A stretch of DNA of 64,000 nt from an uncultured Flavobacteriaceae bacterium (lineage in GTDB: Bacteria > Bacteroidota > Bacteroidia > Flavobacteriales > Flavobacteriaceae). Positions 1 to 8,875 of this stretch are shown piece by piece. Below the pieces are notes generated by a model. It did no database searches. It was not told the origin of the DNA and saw only the letters and a list, made by a program, of their open reading frames with translations. The position numbers were made by a program, and so were the translations under genes. The stretch spans positions 124,001 through 188,000 of the forward strand of contig CANLWB010000001.1 in the NCBI GenBank assembly GCA_947494695.1, written 5' to 3'. Position 1 is the first letter of the stretch. The number at the start of each line of letters is the position of its first letter.

Positions 1-792
1 ATGTGCATGAACGATTTGTCCGGGTGTTTTTCCCAAAATAGGTTGACTATCTACAGGAGATACTTCCATAATTTTTATTGGAGTACCTTGATAGTAGGTG
101 GTTGCCCCGCCATATTTGGGATTACAGGCATTAATTAATTGTTCGATATCGTCTGCCGTTTGCTGTTCCCAGTCTATATACATATCATGGGCTTTAGGGC
201 GATTGTTATATACCGCATGGGTTGCCAATTGCGATTTAAAATTAGAAGGGCTTATAACCAAAACAAGAGCTTGTTTAGTTAGCTCCTCAAGCATATTGCT
301 CATTTTAGAATGTACCATACCGAGCGTTTCACCTGGAATAATAGGAACAGGTTGCTCTATAAGAATCTTACCGGTATCCCAGTTTTTATCCATTTGATGG
401 ATGGTAATGGCCGTTTGTCTTTCTCCCCGTTTAATTGACCAAAATAAGGGGTTGGGACCTCTATTTTCGGGTAACTTTCCAAAATGAATATTTAAAAACC
501 CGTATCTAGGTATTGATAATAAATCTTTAGAAATTTTAAGAGAAAATCCACAAACTAAAATAAGGTCGGGAGTTTTGTCTTCCAACCATGTTTTAAAGGT
601 TTGATTGATATTGTCCTTATTGATTAAGAAGGTATCGACCCCTTCATTTTGTACGGATTTAACCCAAAAGTCGTCTTGAGTATGTTGAATTTCAAACTCT
701 TGAAAACATACACCGTGTAGGTAATTGTTCTTAGAAAGATAATGGTATATCTGGTGAGAGACTGGAAAACTTCCAATAAGTATGACTTTCAT
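1..792 (-). CDS. Formyltransferase-fold protein (Fmt-like), 3' end outside the window
   Basis: The reading frame starts at ATG 792 and stays open to the window edge, so the C-terminus is missing. The N-terminus MKVILIGSFPVSHQIY is followed by a formyltransferase core. NIHFGKLPENRGPNPLFW carries the Asn and His of the N10-formyltetrahydrofolate site, and a DTG motif further on supplies the catalytic Asp. The last part, around YNNRPKAHDMYIDWE, resembles the C-terminal domain of methionyl-tRNA formyltransferase. Low similarity to classical Fmt wording suggests a paralogue acting on a sugar amine or other small amine instead of the housekeeping enzyme. Substrate is unknown. The fold assignment is fairly sure, the substrate is not. 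Confidence 0.8.
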   Translation of the reverse strand, partial: MKVILIGSFPVSHQIYHYLSKNNYLHGVCFQEFEIQHTQDDFWVKSVQNEGVDTFLINKDNINQTFKTWLEDKTPDLILVCGFSLKISKDLLSIPRYGFLNIHFGKLPENRGPNPLFWSIKRGERQTAITIHQMDKNWDTGKILIEQPVPIIPGETLGMVHSKMSNMLEELTKQALVLVISPSNFKSQLATHAVYNNRPKAHDMYIDWEQQTADDIEQLINACNPKYGGATTYYQGTPIKIMEVSPVDSQPILGKTPGQIVHAH

Positions 793-887
793 GAATTCAA
801 TGTTTATAAGACATGTGTTGAGCTTATCAAATAGTGATAGGGCTTAAACTTTAAGATAATGTGTAGCATTATTGTGGTATTAAACCT

Positions 888-1472
888 CTACTGAACTATA
901 GCAACCTGTCTTTTAGAAGATCCTATTAAAGTAATGGTGTTCCCTTCGGTATTTTTATAAGCAAATTTTGCTTCCTTCCCGTGCGATTCACTTATAATTT
1001 CGTTTGGGGTAGAAAACGCCACAACATCTAGGTTTAATGCATGCGAATCTGAACTTTTACTAAAATTCTCTATGAGCGAATTAAACGCAGCTGTTGTATT
1101 TTCATTAAGAATGTAAAAGTTACAATTGTTTTCATGGGCTACTAATAGAGCCAGTTCGTGGGATTTAAATCCTAATAAAGATGTTTTGTTTAAGGGTATT
1201 GCAAAACAATTTACACTTAGTTTTACAAGTTCTTTAGACTTAAAGTGATATCCTTTTTCCAAAAGGACATTTAATAATTGCCCATAAGCATCTTGGAAAT
1301 GCAGGGGTAAATTGGTTCCTGAAACATAGTCGAGTCGGTTTGAAATTCGGTCGAACCCTGCCCCAATAGAAAAAATGGAAATGGCGTTGTTATTGGCAAA
1401 AACAGAGGTTGGTATCATTGTTACGGCACTTAAACCAATAGTGCCGGATGATAGAAATTTTCTTCGGTTCAT
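888..1472 (-). CDS. Twin-arginine signal protein of unknown function
   Basis: I chose the ATG at 1472, four codons inside the longest frame, because it gives the signal MNRRKFLSS followed by a hydrophobic stretch and VFA, a typical twin-arginine (Tat) export signal. The mature part (about 165 residues) has no motif I recognise. It is probably periplasmic or envelope-associated. It reads leftward toward the formyltransferase gene with about 95 bp between them, so co-transcription is possible. Tat dependence implies folding or cofactor insertion before export, but no cofactor-binding residues are evident. Confidence 0.75.
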   Translation of the reverse strand: MNRRKFLSSGTIGLSAVTMIPTSVFANNNAISIFSIGAGFDRISNRLDYVSGTNLPLHFQDAYGQLLNVLLEKGYHFKSKELVKLSVNCFAIPLNKTSLLGFKSHELALLVAHENNCNFYILNENTTAAFNSLIENFSKSSDSHALNLDVVAFSTPNEIISESHGKEAKFAYKNTEGNTITLIGSSKRQVAIVQ

Positions 1473-1484
1473 TTGAGAGAGCAA

Positions 1485-1909
1485 TGTAATGTTGTGTAAT
1501 CAGTTAAATTGTTAATTTTTGAGAGCTTAAACAGATTGGTTAAATTTATAAGAAATTCACTATATTTTTTGAAATAATCTACTTTTTAGAATTAACTTTA
1601 GTGTAAACAATTCATTTTAAATGAATTAACATAAGAGTGTTTGTCAATATTGTCTTGTTTTTTCTACAAAAAGTGTGAAAACGAGACCCTGTTTTTGTAA
1701 TACAATAAATACAATTTGCTGATAATGAGTCAGATCTAGAATTATTTCATTCTTAATTTGAGGCCATTTTATAATTTAAGGCGGCATGAAATGGTTTTCA
1801 GGGTGTGATGATATTATTGTGTTATCACATAAATTAGTAGTTTAGTAGTAGTAATTTAATATGGGGCGATTTGGATTGAAAATTGACCTAGGATAGACCA
1901 AAGAATTTT
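1485..1909. other. Intergenic region, divergent promoters
   Basis: About 425 bp of AT-rich DNA between the leftward Tat-signal gene and the rightward ferritin gene. I see no ORF, strong hairpin or repeat here apart from the ferritin promoter at its right end. Confidence 0.5.
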
Positions 1910-1917
1910 TAACTTTG
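1883..1917 (+). promoter_or_regulatory. Putative ferritin promoter
   Basis: TAACTTTG at 1910-1917 matches the Bacteroidota -7 consensus TAnnTTTG, and a TTG lies at 1883-1885, 24 bp upstream, one base longer than usual. The ferritin ATG follows 14 bp after the -7 element, giving a very short leader. Confidence 0.5.
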
Positions 1918-1931
1918 TAAAAAAGACAATT

Positions 1932-2450
1932 ATGTTATCAAAAAGTATAGAAGAAGCACTAAATAATCAAATTAGGATTGAAGCCGAGTCTTCACAAATA
2001 TATCTGGCGATGGCTTGCTGGGCAGAAGTAAAGGGCCTTGAAGGTGTTGCAGGCTTTATGTACGATCAATCTCAGGAAGAACGCGATCATATGCTCAAAC
2101 TAATTAAGTTTGTTAATGAGCGCGGGGGGCATGCACAAATTTCGGCATTAAAAGAACCAAACATAACCTTTGAGTCTTTTAAAGAAATGTTCGAAATGCT
2201 TTTTGAACATGAGGTATATGTGTCTGAAAGTATCAACGAATTGGTTCATATCACGCTTGAAGAAAAAGATTATGCCACACATAACTTTTTACAGTGGTAT
2301 GTTTCTGAACAAATTGAAGAAGAAGCTATGGCGCGTACAATCTTAGATAAAATAAATCTTATTGGAGATGATAAAGGCGGGTTGTACCTGTTCGACAGAG
2401 ATATACAACAAATTACAGTGACAACAGCCTCTGCGGAAGCACCTCAATAA
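1932..2450 (+). CDS. Ferritin, non-haem
   Basis: A 172-residue prokaryotic ferritin (FtnA type) that oxidises Fe(II) and stores Fe(III) in a 24-mer shell in the cytoplasm. The ferroxidase ligands are at the positions expected for the family: Glu17, Glu50, His53, Glu94, Gln127 and Glu130. The four-helix bundle is complete and the length is normal. The C-terminal tail (ITVTTASAEAPQ) is a short disordered extension. The start at 1932 is fixed by the close promoter. A tiny Lys/Cys-rich gene follows 75 bp downstream on the same strand. Confidence 0.96.
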   Translation: MLSKSIEEALNNQIRIEAESSQIYLAMACWAEVKGLEGVAGFMYDQSQEERDHMLKLIKFVNERGGHAQISALKEPNITFESFKEMFEMLFEHEVYVSESINELVHITLEEKDYATHNFLQWYVSEQIEEEAMARTILDKINLIGDDKGGLYLFDRDIQQITVTTASAEAPQ

Positions 2451-2525
2451 TTTTTTTTGTTAATCTTATTTAGATTTAATAAAAATAACTATTTTTGCCC
2501 AAGGAAAAATTGAAAGATTTTTGAT

Positions 2526-2687
2526 TTGGGCAAAAAGAAGCAAAAAAAAGCTGTAAAAAAATTAAGAGACTTAGGCATTATTACTAGCGATAAGGTAAAA
2601 ACGAGTTGCTGCAAGAAGTTTAAAAAAGGCGAGAATAAACGTTGCAAAAAATGTCCTTGCTTCGACTTACTTAAAAAAGTAGCCTAG
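2526..2687 (+). CDS. Small Lys/Cys-rich protein, 53 residues
   Basis: This frame is too short for usual ORF cut-offs. It runs from a TTG at 2526 to TAG at 2685-2687 and encodes a very basic protein with about 18 lysines and five cysteines (28, 29, 40, 43, 45) in the order CC, then CKKCPC. The C-terminal motif KRCKKCPCFDLL looks like a compact metal-binding or redox knuckle. I recall similar tiny proteins in other Bacteroidota, but cannot verify. No ATG is in frame after the upstream TGA at 2511, so TTG (or ATT 2517) is the start. Its position just after ferritin suggests a possible iron link, which is inference only. Confidence 0.65.
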   Translation: MGKKKQKKAVKKLRDLGIITSDKVKTSCCKKFKKGENKRCKKCPCFDLLKKVA

Positions 2688-3277
2688 TTCAGGCTGATAT
2701 GTCTTTATTTAACAATGCGTCTTTTCGTTTCCAATATGTTTTCTGCTTTGAATCTGTACTAGATAAACATCATTTTTTGGTTTAGGGATAGTCTATTTAA
2801 CAATTTCTATTGTTAAAGTGTTATTTTACGTCGTGTTTTTCCAACACATCTATAATCTCGATATTTTTAATTTTATTAGTGCTTAAGCTAAAAACGTCAT
2901 GATTTGCCGCATTTGAGTAAAATTTATGACCTTAAAAGACACTTTTGCAGTTTCCAAAGGAGTATGTGTTATCCGATATAGAGAACAAGACATGTTGAAT
3001 AAGAGAAGTACAAATACCAAAGCGTACAAAGTTTTCATAATGGTAATATGTCTTGCCCATCTAAGAGGTTTATTATTAACGTGATACTTAGGTTAAAACT
3101 GATAAGGATAATTTTTAACCTAATTTTTTGATATTATATTGGGAAAATAGGTGACTTATTTAAATATTTGGGGTCTCATATATTGACTGAAAATGTTTTC
3201 AGAAAAATCACATAAACAAAACATCTGAAGATAGAACCAGTACGTAAATACTTTAGACATTGTTAAATTTTATTTCT
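2688..3277. other. Intergenic region with a doubtful lipoprotein-like ORF on the minus strand
   Basis: About 590 bp without a clear gene. On the minus strand an ATG at 3038 opens 51 codons (to 2883) beginning MKTLYALVFVLLLFNMSCS, which looks like a lipoprotein signal with a weak lipobox. The frame then stops, while sensible coding text continues in another frame (SLSTNKIKNIEIIDVLEKHD). This is either a very small lipoprotein or the frameshifted start of a lost gene. Nothing else was seen. Confidence 0.35.
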
Positions 3278-3748
3278 ATGAAAAACCAACTTCTTTTTTT
3301 ATTGGCCATTTGTTTGATATCCTGTGGAACTCCTAAAACGGTTAGAGTTTCTAAAAAAGTGATAAAAGGGAATTGGTTACTAAATTCAATAACGTATAGT
3401 GAAAGCGGAACTTATAAGGTTAATTTACTCGATGATGAATCGAAAGAATGCTTTGAAGGGAGTAGCTGGCAATTTATTCCCAATAATAATACGGGAACCT
3501 ATGACATTGCTGGTGTAGGTTGTTCAAGTGGCGCGCGCAATTTTGTTTTTACAATTCAGGAAGTCGATCCACAAACAGGACTTTACGATTTTCTACTTAA
3601 GCCCACCAACGAAAAACATAAATCTGAAACAAATCACGGATTTAGATTACGATTAGCTTCATTGTCTGATGACACTATGACATGGAGACAAACCGTTAGG
3701 GTTAGTGGTAAGCCTTTTATTATAACAATGAACTTTAACAAACAATAA
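3278..3748 (+). CDS. Lipocalin-like lipoprotein
   Basis: I start at the second Met (3278) because MKNQLLFLLAICLISCG is a clear lipoprotein signal with lipobox LISC; the longer frame from 3260 adds six residues without purpose. The mature domain, beginning KVIKGNWLLNSITY and holding SSWQFIPNNNTGTYDI, matches the lipocalin-like fold often found in Flavobacteriaceae lipoproteins. It is likely anchored in the envelope. Five bp separate it from the OmpA-family gene downstream, so the two are almost certainly one operon. Ligand is unknown. Confidence 0.85.
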   Translation: MKNQLLFLLAICLISCGTPKTVRVSKKVIKGNWLLNSITYSESGTYKVNLLDDESKECFEGSSWQFIPNNNTGTYDIAGVGCSSGARNFVFTIQEVDPQTGLYDFLLKPTNEKHKSETNHGFRLRLASLSDDTMTWRQTVRVSGKPFIITMNFNKQ

Positions 3749-3753
3749 ACACA

Positions 3754-4458
3754 ATGAAAAGAATTTTAAATAAAATCGGATTAGTCTTTTTGGCTTTTGT
3801 TATTACCGCGAGTCTTACAAATTGTAAGGCCGTACAAAACGCAAATAACAAGCAAAAAGGAGCTGTAATTGGTGCTACTGGAGGTGCTATTTTAGGCGCT
3901 ATAATTGGCAATAATGTTGGTAAAGGAGGAAATGGAGAATTAGGAGCCGTAATTGGTGGTGTCGTTGGAGGAACGGCCGGTGTTCTAATAGGAAACAAAA
4001 TGGATAAGCAAGCTCAAAAAATAGAGGAAGAAATTCCAGGAGCTGAAGTAGAGCGCGTAGATGATGGTATTGTTGTTACTTTTGACGAAAATAGTGGTGT
4101 TTATTTCGATACGAGTAAATACAATATAAATAGCAAGTCTCAACAAACCTTAGATAAACTTATTAGCGTTTTTAAAGAGTATCCAGATACCAATATATTG
4201 GTTGTTGGACACACCGATAGTGCAGGTTCAGATACTTATAATATGACACTTTCTAAAAACAGAGCGAACGCAGTGACTAAATATTTGCAAGGACATGGGA
4301 TTAGCAGCGGACGACTTACAACAAACTGGTTTGGAGAAACGCAACCCGTGCATGATAACTCAACAGCAGCAGGTCGTGCAAAAAATCGACGTGTAAACGT
4401 TGCCATCCTTCCAAATGAAAAAATGATTGAGGATGCAAAACAGCAAACTGGAAACTAA
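3754..4458 (+). CDS. OmpA-family lipoprotein with glycine zipper
   Basis: The 234-residue product has a signal ending in LTNC (lipobox), then a Gly-rich zipper region at about residues 36-82 (repeated GAxxGxxxG) that would insert in or pack against a membrane. An OmpA-like peptidoglycan-binding domain follows at about 105-225, with GHTDSAGSDTYNMTLSKNRA and RAKNRRV as the signature parts. Its job is probably to tether the outer membrane to the cell wall. It is co-transcribed with the lipocalin-like gene, and transcription ends at the strong hairpin at 4501. Confidence 0.93.
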   Translation: MKRILNKIGLVFLAFVITASLTNCKAVQNANNKQKGAVIGATGGAILGAIIGNNVGKGGNGELGAVIGGVVGGTAGVLIGNKMDKQAQKIEEEIPGAEVERVDDGIVVTFDENSGVYFDTSKYNINSKSQQTLDKLISVFKEYPDTNILVVGHTDSAGSDTYNMTLSKNRANAVTKYLQGHGISSGRLTTNWFGETQPVHDNSTAAGRAKNRRVNVAILPNEKMIEDAKQQTGN

Positions 4459-4500
4459 ATAATGCTTAGAACTCAAAATGAGTTCAAATAAATTTGTTTA

Positions 4501-4541
4501 AATCTCGTTTTCAATGTTAATTTGAAAACGAGATTTTTTTT
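4501..4541 (+). terminator. Rho-independent terminator after the OmpA gene
   Basis: A perfect 14-bp stem (4501-4514 with 4522-4535), a 7-nt loop and a T run. It lies directly before tex and overlaps the first codons of the longest possible tex frame. Confidence 0.9.
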
Positions 4542-4548
4542 ATTCAAA

Positions 4549-6687
4549 ATGAACCAAATGACCAATATCGTACAGTTTATTACCTCACAAAGTAATATCT
4601 CTGAAACTAGTGTTAAAAATACCATTGAGCTTCTTAATGAGGATTGTACCGTCCCCTTTATTTCAAGATACCGAAAAGAAAGAACCGGGAATTTAGATGA
4701 AGTTCAAATTGGTGAAATTGTAAAATATAAGGAAGCATTTGAAGCCATTGGAAAACGAAGAGCGACGATTCTAAAAGCACTTGAAGAACAGGATGTTTTA
4801 ACTACTGAGCTTAAACAAAAAATAGAATCTGCTCAAGATCTTACAACACTTGAAGACATCTACTTACCTTTTAAGAAAAGTAGAAAGACTAAGGCCGAAA
4901 CAGCGCGAAAAAATGGACTGGAACCTTTGGCCAAAATTATTATGAGTCAAAATTCCAACGACCTCGAATCTGTTGCTTATAGATACATAAACGGAACGAT
5001 CGAATCTGTTGATGATGCTCTGGAAGGAGCCAGGCATATTATTGCTGAATGGATAAACGAGCGTACCGATATTAGAAATAATATCCGCTATCAATTAGAA
5101 CGTTTCGCCGTTATTGCCACAAAAGTGGTTAAAACTAAAGCAGACCAAGAAGAGACACAAAAATTTAGAGACTATTTTGATTGGTCTGAAAGCCTGGGTA
5201 GAATTCCATCCCATCGGTTATTAGCTATTCTAAGAGCAGAGAAAGAAGGCTTTATTCGCGTTAAAATAGAAATTGACGATGAGCGCGCTTTAGATAAAAT
5301 AGAAAGACGAATAATTCGCAGCCATAACGCCTGTGCAGATCAAATAGAATTGGCTATTAAAGATGCCTATAAACGGTTGCTATTGCCATCATTAAGTAAT
5401 GAGGCCTTACAAACAGCTAGAGAGAAGGCTGATGATGCTGCTATCCTTGTTTTTACAAAGAACTTAAAACAGCTATTACTGGGATCTCCATTGGGAGAAA
5501 AGCGTGTGCTAGCTATAGACCCTGGGTTTAGAACGGGCTGTAAAGTGGTTTGTTTAGATGCACAGGGGCAATTAAAATATAACGAGACTATTTACCCACA
5601 TCCACCCAAGAGCGATTCGGTAGGGGCTATGAAAAAAATTAACTCATTGGTCGATGCCTATAAAATAGAAGCTATTGCGATTGGTAATGGAACAGCATCT
5701 CGTGAAACCGAAGCCTTAGTAAGGAAGATTCGTTTTAAAAACGATATTCAGGTATTTGTGGTTAGTGAGGCAGGAGCAAGTATCTATTCCGCTTCAAAAA
5801 TCGCGAGAGAAGAGTTTCCGGATTACGATGTTACCGTGCGAGGGTCGGTGTCTATTGGGCGTCGTTTGCAAGATCCGTTGGCGGAATTGGTTAAGATAGA
5901 TGCTAAGTCTATTGGGGTTGGACAATACCAACATGATGTAGACCAATCTAAACTTCAAAAGTCTCTGGGTATTGTCGTAGAGCATTGTGTGAATTCGGTA
6001 GGTGTCAACATTAATACAGCTAGTAAAAGCTTATTGAGTTATGTTTCGGGTATTGGCCCAAAACTAGCCGAAAATATTTTTAATTTCCGTAATGAAAATG
6101 GAGCTTTTACCTCTAGAAAGGATATTAAAAAAGTACCCCGTTTAGGAGGCAAAGCTTTTGAACAAGGTGCTGCATTTTTAAGAATTAAAGATCCTGAAAA
6201 CCCGTTAGATGATTCGGCTGTGCACCCAGAACGTTATGCCTTGGTGACTCATATGGCTAAGGATTTAGGCAAAAGCGTTACAGATGTTATTGGCAACGCC
6301 GCGCTCTTAAAGAAAATAGATTTAAAAACGTATTGTACCGAATCTGTGGGTTTACCAACGCTGCAGGATATTGTTAAAGAGTTGGAAAAACCCGGATTGG
6401 ACATTCGGGAACAGGCTAAGGTTTTTACATTTAATCAAAATATAAAAACCATATCAGATTTAAGAGAAGGTCAACTATTACCAGGTATCGTTAATAATAT
6501 TACCAATTTTGGGTGTTTTGTGGATGTTGGTATTAAGGAAAGTGGATTGATTCATGTATCAAACCTTTCAGATTCCTTTGTACAGGACGTTAACGAGCAT
6601 GTCAGCCTGCATCAACAAATCATTGTTAAAGTATTGGAAGTTGATATTCAGCGAAAGCGTATTCAGTTAAAACTTCATAAGCCCTAA
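4549..6687 (+). CDS. tex: RNA-binding transcriptional accessory protein Tex
   Basis: The protein has the standard Tex order: an N-terminal Tex domain (SRYRKERTGNLDEVQ), a YqgF/RNase H-like domain around AIDPGFRTGCKVVCLD, helix-hairpin-helix modules (GIGPKLAENIFNFRNENGAF), and a C-terminal S1 RNA-binding domain from about residue 640. Tex binds RNA and assists transcription. The frame is open from 4522, but that stretch is the terminator hairpin of the upstream gene, so I prefer ATG 4549 (ATG 4558 is also possible). It ends two bases from the convergent reductase gene. Confidence 0.95.
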   Translation: MNQMTNIVQFITSQSNISETSVKNTIELLNEDCTVPFISRYRKERTGNLDEVQIGEIVKYKEAFEAIGKRRATILKALEEQDVLTTELKQKIESAQDLTTLEDIYLPFKKSRKTKAETARKNGLEPLAKIIMSQNSNDLESVAYRYINGTIESVDDALEGARHIIAEWINERTDIRNNIRYQLERFAVIATKVVKTKADQEETQKFRDYFDWSESLGRIPSHRLLAILRAEKEGFIRVKIEIDDERALDKIERRIIRSHNACADQIELAIKDAYKRLLLPSLSNEALQTAREKADDAAILVFTKNLKQLLLGSPLGEKRVLAIDPGFRTGCKVVCLDAQGQLKYNETIYPHPPKSDSVGAMKKINSLVDAYKIEAIAIGNGTASRETEALVRKIRFKNDIQVFVVSEAGASIYSASKIAREEFPDYDVTVRGSVSIGRRLQDPLAELVKIDAKSIGVGQYQHDVDQSKLQKSLGIVVEHCVNSVGVNINTASKSLLSYVSGIGPKLAENIFNFRNENGAFTSRKDIKKVPRLGGKAFEQGAAFLRIKDPENPLDDSAVHPERYALVTHMAKDLGKSVTDVIGNAALLKKIDLKTYCTESVGLPTLQDIVKELEKPGLDIREQAKVFTFNQNIKTISDLREGQLLPGIVNNITNFGCFVDVGIKESGLIHVSNLSDSFVQDVNEHVSLHQQIIVKVLEVDIQRKRIQLKLHKP

Positions 6688-6689
6688 TG

Positions 6690-7448
6690 TCAACGTTTGT
6701 GTTCAGGACTATCGAATCCTGCTTTGCACCCTGCATCCCATTCGTCGGGTAAGTTCCCATATGCGGGAATACCTTCATTATCTTTAAGGAGTCTTGCGAG
6801 GTGAAGACAGTTCCATACCAAAAATGTTGTATTCCTGTTGGTGAAGTCATTTTCAGGACCGCCCGAACCTTCGTCCATGTAAGAAGGGCCTGGACCAGCT
6901 TCTCCCATCCATCCGGCATCTGCTTGAGGTGGTACGGTATATCCAATGTGTGAAAGTGAGAATAGTATATTCATGGCACAGTGCTTTACGCCATCCTCAT
7001 TCCCTGTAATTAGTGTAGCTCCTACTTTACCGTAATCCCGGTATTGTCCTTTGGAATTAAATTGGTGGGTATATCCATACATACGTTCTAAAGTTCGATT
7101 ACATACAGACGATTTCTCACCCAACCAAACCGATGTACACAGTATTAGAATATCGCAGGCATCCACCTCCTTTTGTATTATAGGCCAATCGTCTCTATCC
7201 CATTCTGGAGTTTTGGACATGTCCAAGCCCAACCCCGCTGGAATGACATAATCTACAGGTCTTATAATTTTAGTCGTGGCGCCTTGGGCTTCAAAGATAT
7301 GTTGTGCGGCCTTAATAAGACCCTCTGTATGCGATAAGACAGGGGTTCGGTTTAATGTGCAATTTAAAAATAGTACTTTAAGGTCATGGTATCTGGCCGG
7401 CGGCTGCTCGCAATGCTTTTTGGTTATCTTTTTTAGTTGTTCGCTCAT
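6690..7448 (-). CDS. Flavodoxin-fold NAD(P)H-dependent oxidoreductase
   Basis: The 252-residue protein begins its fold at KVLFLNCTLN, the first strand and phosphate loop of an FMN-binding flavodoxin-like domain. CDILILCTSVWLGEKSS is the second typical element and the region near LITGNEDGVKHCAM the third. It is probably a cytoplasmic FMN-dependent quinone or iron reductase. The C-terminus is extended by about 60 residues rich in Gly, Asp and Asn. It converges with tex (2 bp apart) and diverges from the AraC-type regulator at 7635, which may regulate it. The specific substrate cannot be read from sequence. Confidence 0.85.
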   Translation of the reverse strand: MSEQLKKITKKHCEQPPARYHDLKVLFLNCTLNRTPVLSHTEGLIKAAQHIFEAQGATTKIIRPVDYVIPAGLGLDMSKTPEWDRDDWPIIQKEVDACDILILCTSVWLGEKSSVCNRTLERMYGYTHQFNSKGQYRDYGKVGATLITGNEDGVKHCAMNILFSLSHIGYTVPPQADAGWMGEAGPGPSYMDEGSGGPENDFTNRNTTFLVWNCLHLARLLKDNEGIPAYGNLPDEWDAGCKAGFDSPEHKR

Positions 7449-7634
7449 CTTTTTAGTGTTTTAAAGTGAAGGTTAATACAGGTTTATATACACCTTATGG
7501 TTTCTAAGTTAGGTGGTACACGTGTAAAACACTTTTGAAGCTGTACTAAGATAAGAAATCTTTAGGCACATTAATGGAAAATATATTGTTAATAAGATTG
7601 TAATGTTTGGACGTTCAATGAGACCTAAGTAAAC

Positions 7635-8483
7635 ATGACACATGAATTCTCTGAATTTTCTACGGACGCGATCCTACGAGTTGGAAATGAGTCCCTTTTA
7701 GAAGCGCACAGGCAGACCAGACGGGTAGACTTATTTACGTTTATTAGAACTAAAGATTCCAAAGCCGAAGTCATTGTAGATAGCATTCCTTTTACTCTAA
7801 ATCCGCATAGCGTATTGGCCTTAACCAATATTCAGTATTTACAGTTTATCGAAGGAGAGGATTTAGTGGTTTACCAATTTAATAGAGACTTTTATTGTAT
7901 AAAAGATCACGACCAGGAAGTGGGGTGTGTGGGTTTGTTGTTTTTTGGAAATGAACATTTACCTTTAATTCATTTGGATGAAAAAGAGCAAAATAAGTTT
8001 AATGTCCTTCATGAGGTATTTGTAGATGAGTTGGAAACCAAAGATAATATTCAGGCAGAAATGTTGCGGATGCTTATGGCCAGATTTATTATAAAAAGTA
8101 CTCGAATCCTTAAAGCTAAAGACAAGGCAGGCGTTGTAATACACACCAAGGATTCTAAAATAGAATTGCTTAGAAGCTTTAATTTGCTTGTTGAATCTCA
8201 TTTTAGACAAAACCATAGTGTGAGTTTCTATGCCGATAAACTGTTTAAATCTCCAAAAACGTTATCCAATACCTTTGCTAAATTAGGCACAAGCCCGTTA
8301 AAAATAATTCATGAGCGACTCGTTCTGGAAGCTAAAAGGTTATTATTGTATACCGACAAAACTGCAAAAGAAATTGCTTTCGAAATTGGCTTTGATGATG
8401 CCTCACATTTAAGTCGTTTATTTAAAAAACATACCTTACTCTCCCCTTCAGGCTTTAAAAGACAGCTGAAATCTACGTCTTAG
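7635..8483 (+). CDS. AraC-family transcriptional regulator
   Basis: The 282-residue protein has an N-terminal cupin-like sensor half and a C-terminal AraC DNA-binding domain at about residues 185-280. The two helix-turn-helix units are around YADKLFKSPKTLSNTF and AKEIAFEIGFDDASHLSRLF, the latter being the family signature. It lies between a divergent flavodoxin-fold reductase and a rightward set of a 58-residue ORF, an AhpD-like protein and a cupredoxin-like protein, and is a plausible regulator of these redox genes. The ligand is unknown. Confidence 0.92.
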   Translation: MTHEFSEFSTDAILRVGNESLLEAHRQTRRVDLFTFIRTKDSKAEVIVDSIPFTLNPHSVLALTNIQYLQFIEGEDLVVYQFNRDFYCIKDHDQEVGCVGLLFFGNEHLPLIHLDEKEQNKFNVLHEVFVDELETKDNIQAEMLRMLMARFIIKSTRILKAKDKAGVVIHTKDSKIELLRSFNLLVESHFRQNHSVSFYADKLFKSPKTLSNTFAKLGTSPLKIIHERLVLEAKRLLLYTDKTAKEIAFEIGFDDASHLSRLFKKHTLLSPSGFKRQLKSTS

Positions 8484-8574
8484 GAAAAATTGACAAGTGG
8501 AAGGGAAATCCATTCATTTTAGTATAGCATGTTATAACGCATATTTGTACTGTGAAATTTAAACAGTATACGTT

Positions 8575-8751
8575 ATGAATTTAAAACATGTATCCATTTT
8601 TAATTTAATTAAAATATTCAGTAATAATAGAAAGCCAGTGCTTAATACCATAACGCCTCAAACGCATTGTGAGCAAAAGCATATTCATGACTTCTATTGT
8701 GATGCAGAACGCCCATATTTAGATCCTAATATTTCAAATTTAAAACAGTAA
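8575..8751 (+). CDS. Possible small protein, 58 residues
   Basis: An ATG at 8575 opens 58 codons to TAA at 8749. The product begins MNLKHVSIFNLIKIFSNN and has several His and two Cys (HCEQKHIHDFYCDAE), which could bind metal or respond to redox state. No signal peptide or membrane span. It sits between the AraC gene and the AhpD-like gene on the same strand. I do not recognise a family. Codon use looks ordinary, but a frame of this length can occur by chance. Confidence 0.45.
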   Translation: MNLKHVSIFNLIKIFSNNRKPVLNTITPQTHCEQKHIHDFYCDAERPYLDPNISNLKQ

Positions 8752-8875
8752 GGGAAAAATTGGTATCTATAAAGGAAAAACTTCCATGGTATATAAGGTT
8801 AAGCAGTCGCACCTTTGTACCAGAATTAAAACAATAACCTCTCGATGACATTCGAGAGCTATAAAAATAAATATT

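Noticed and set aside
98-397. 99-residue plus-strand ORF
   Set aside because: It lies opposite the formyltransferase coding frame, which carries clear family motifs; this is a shadow.
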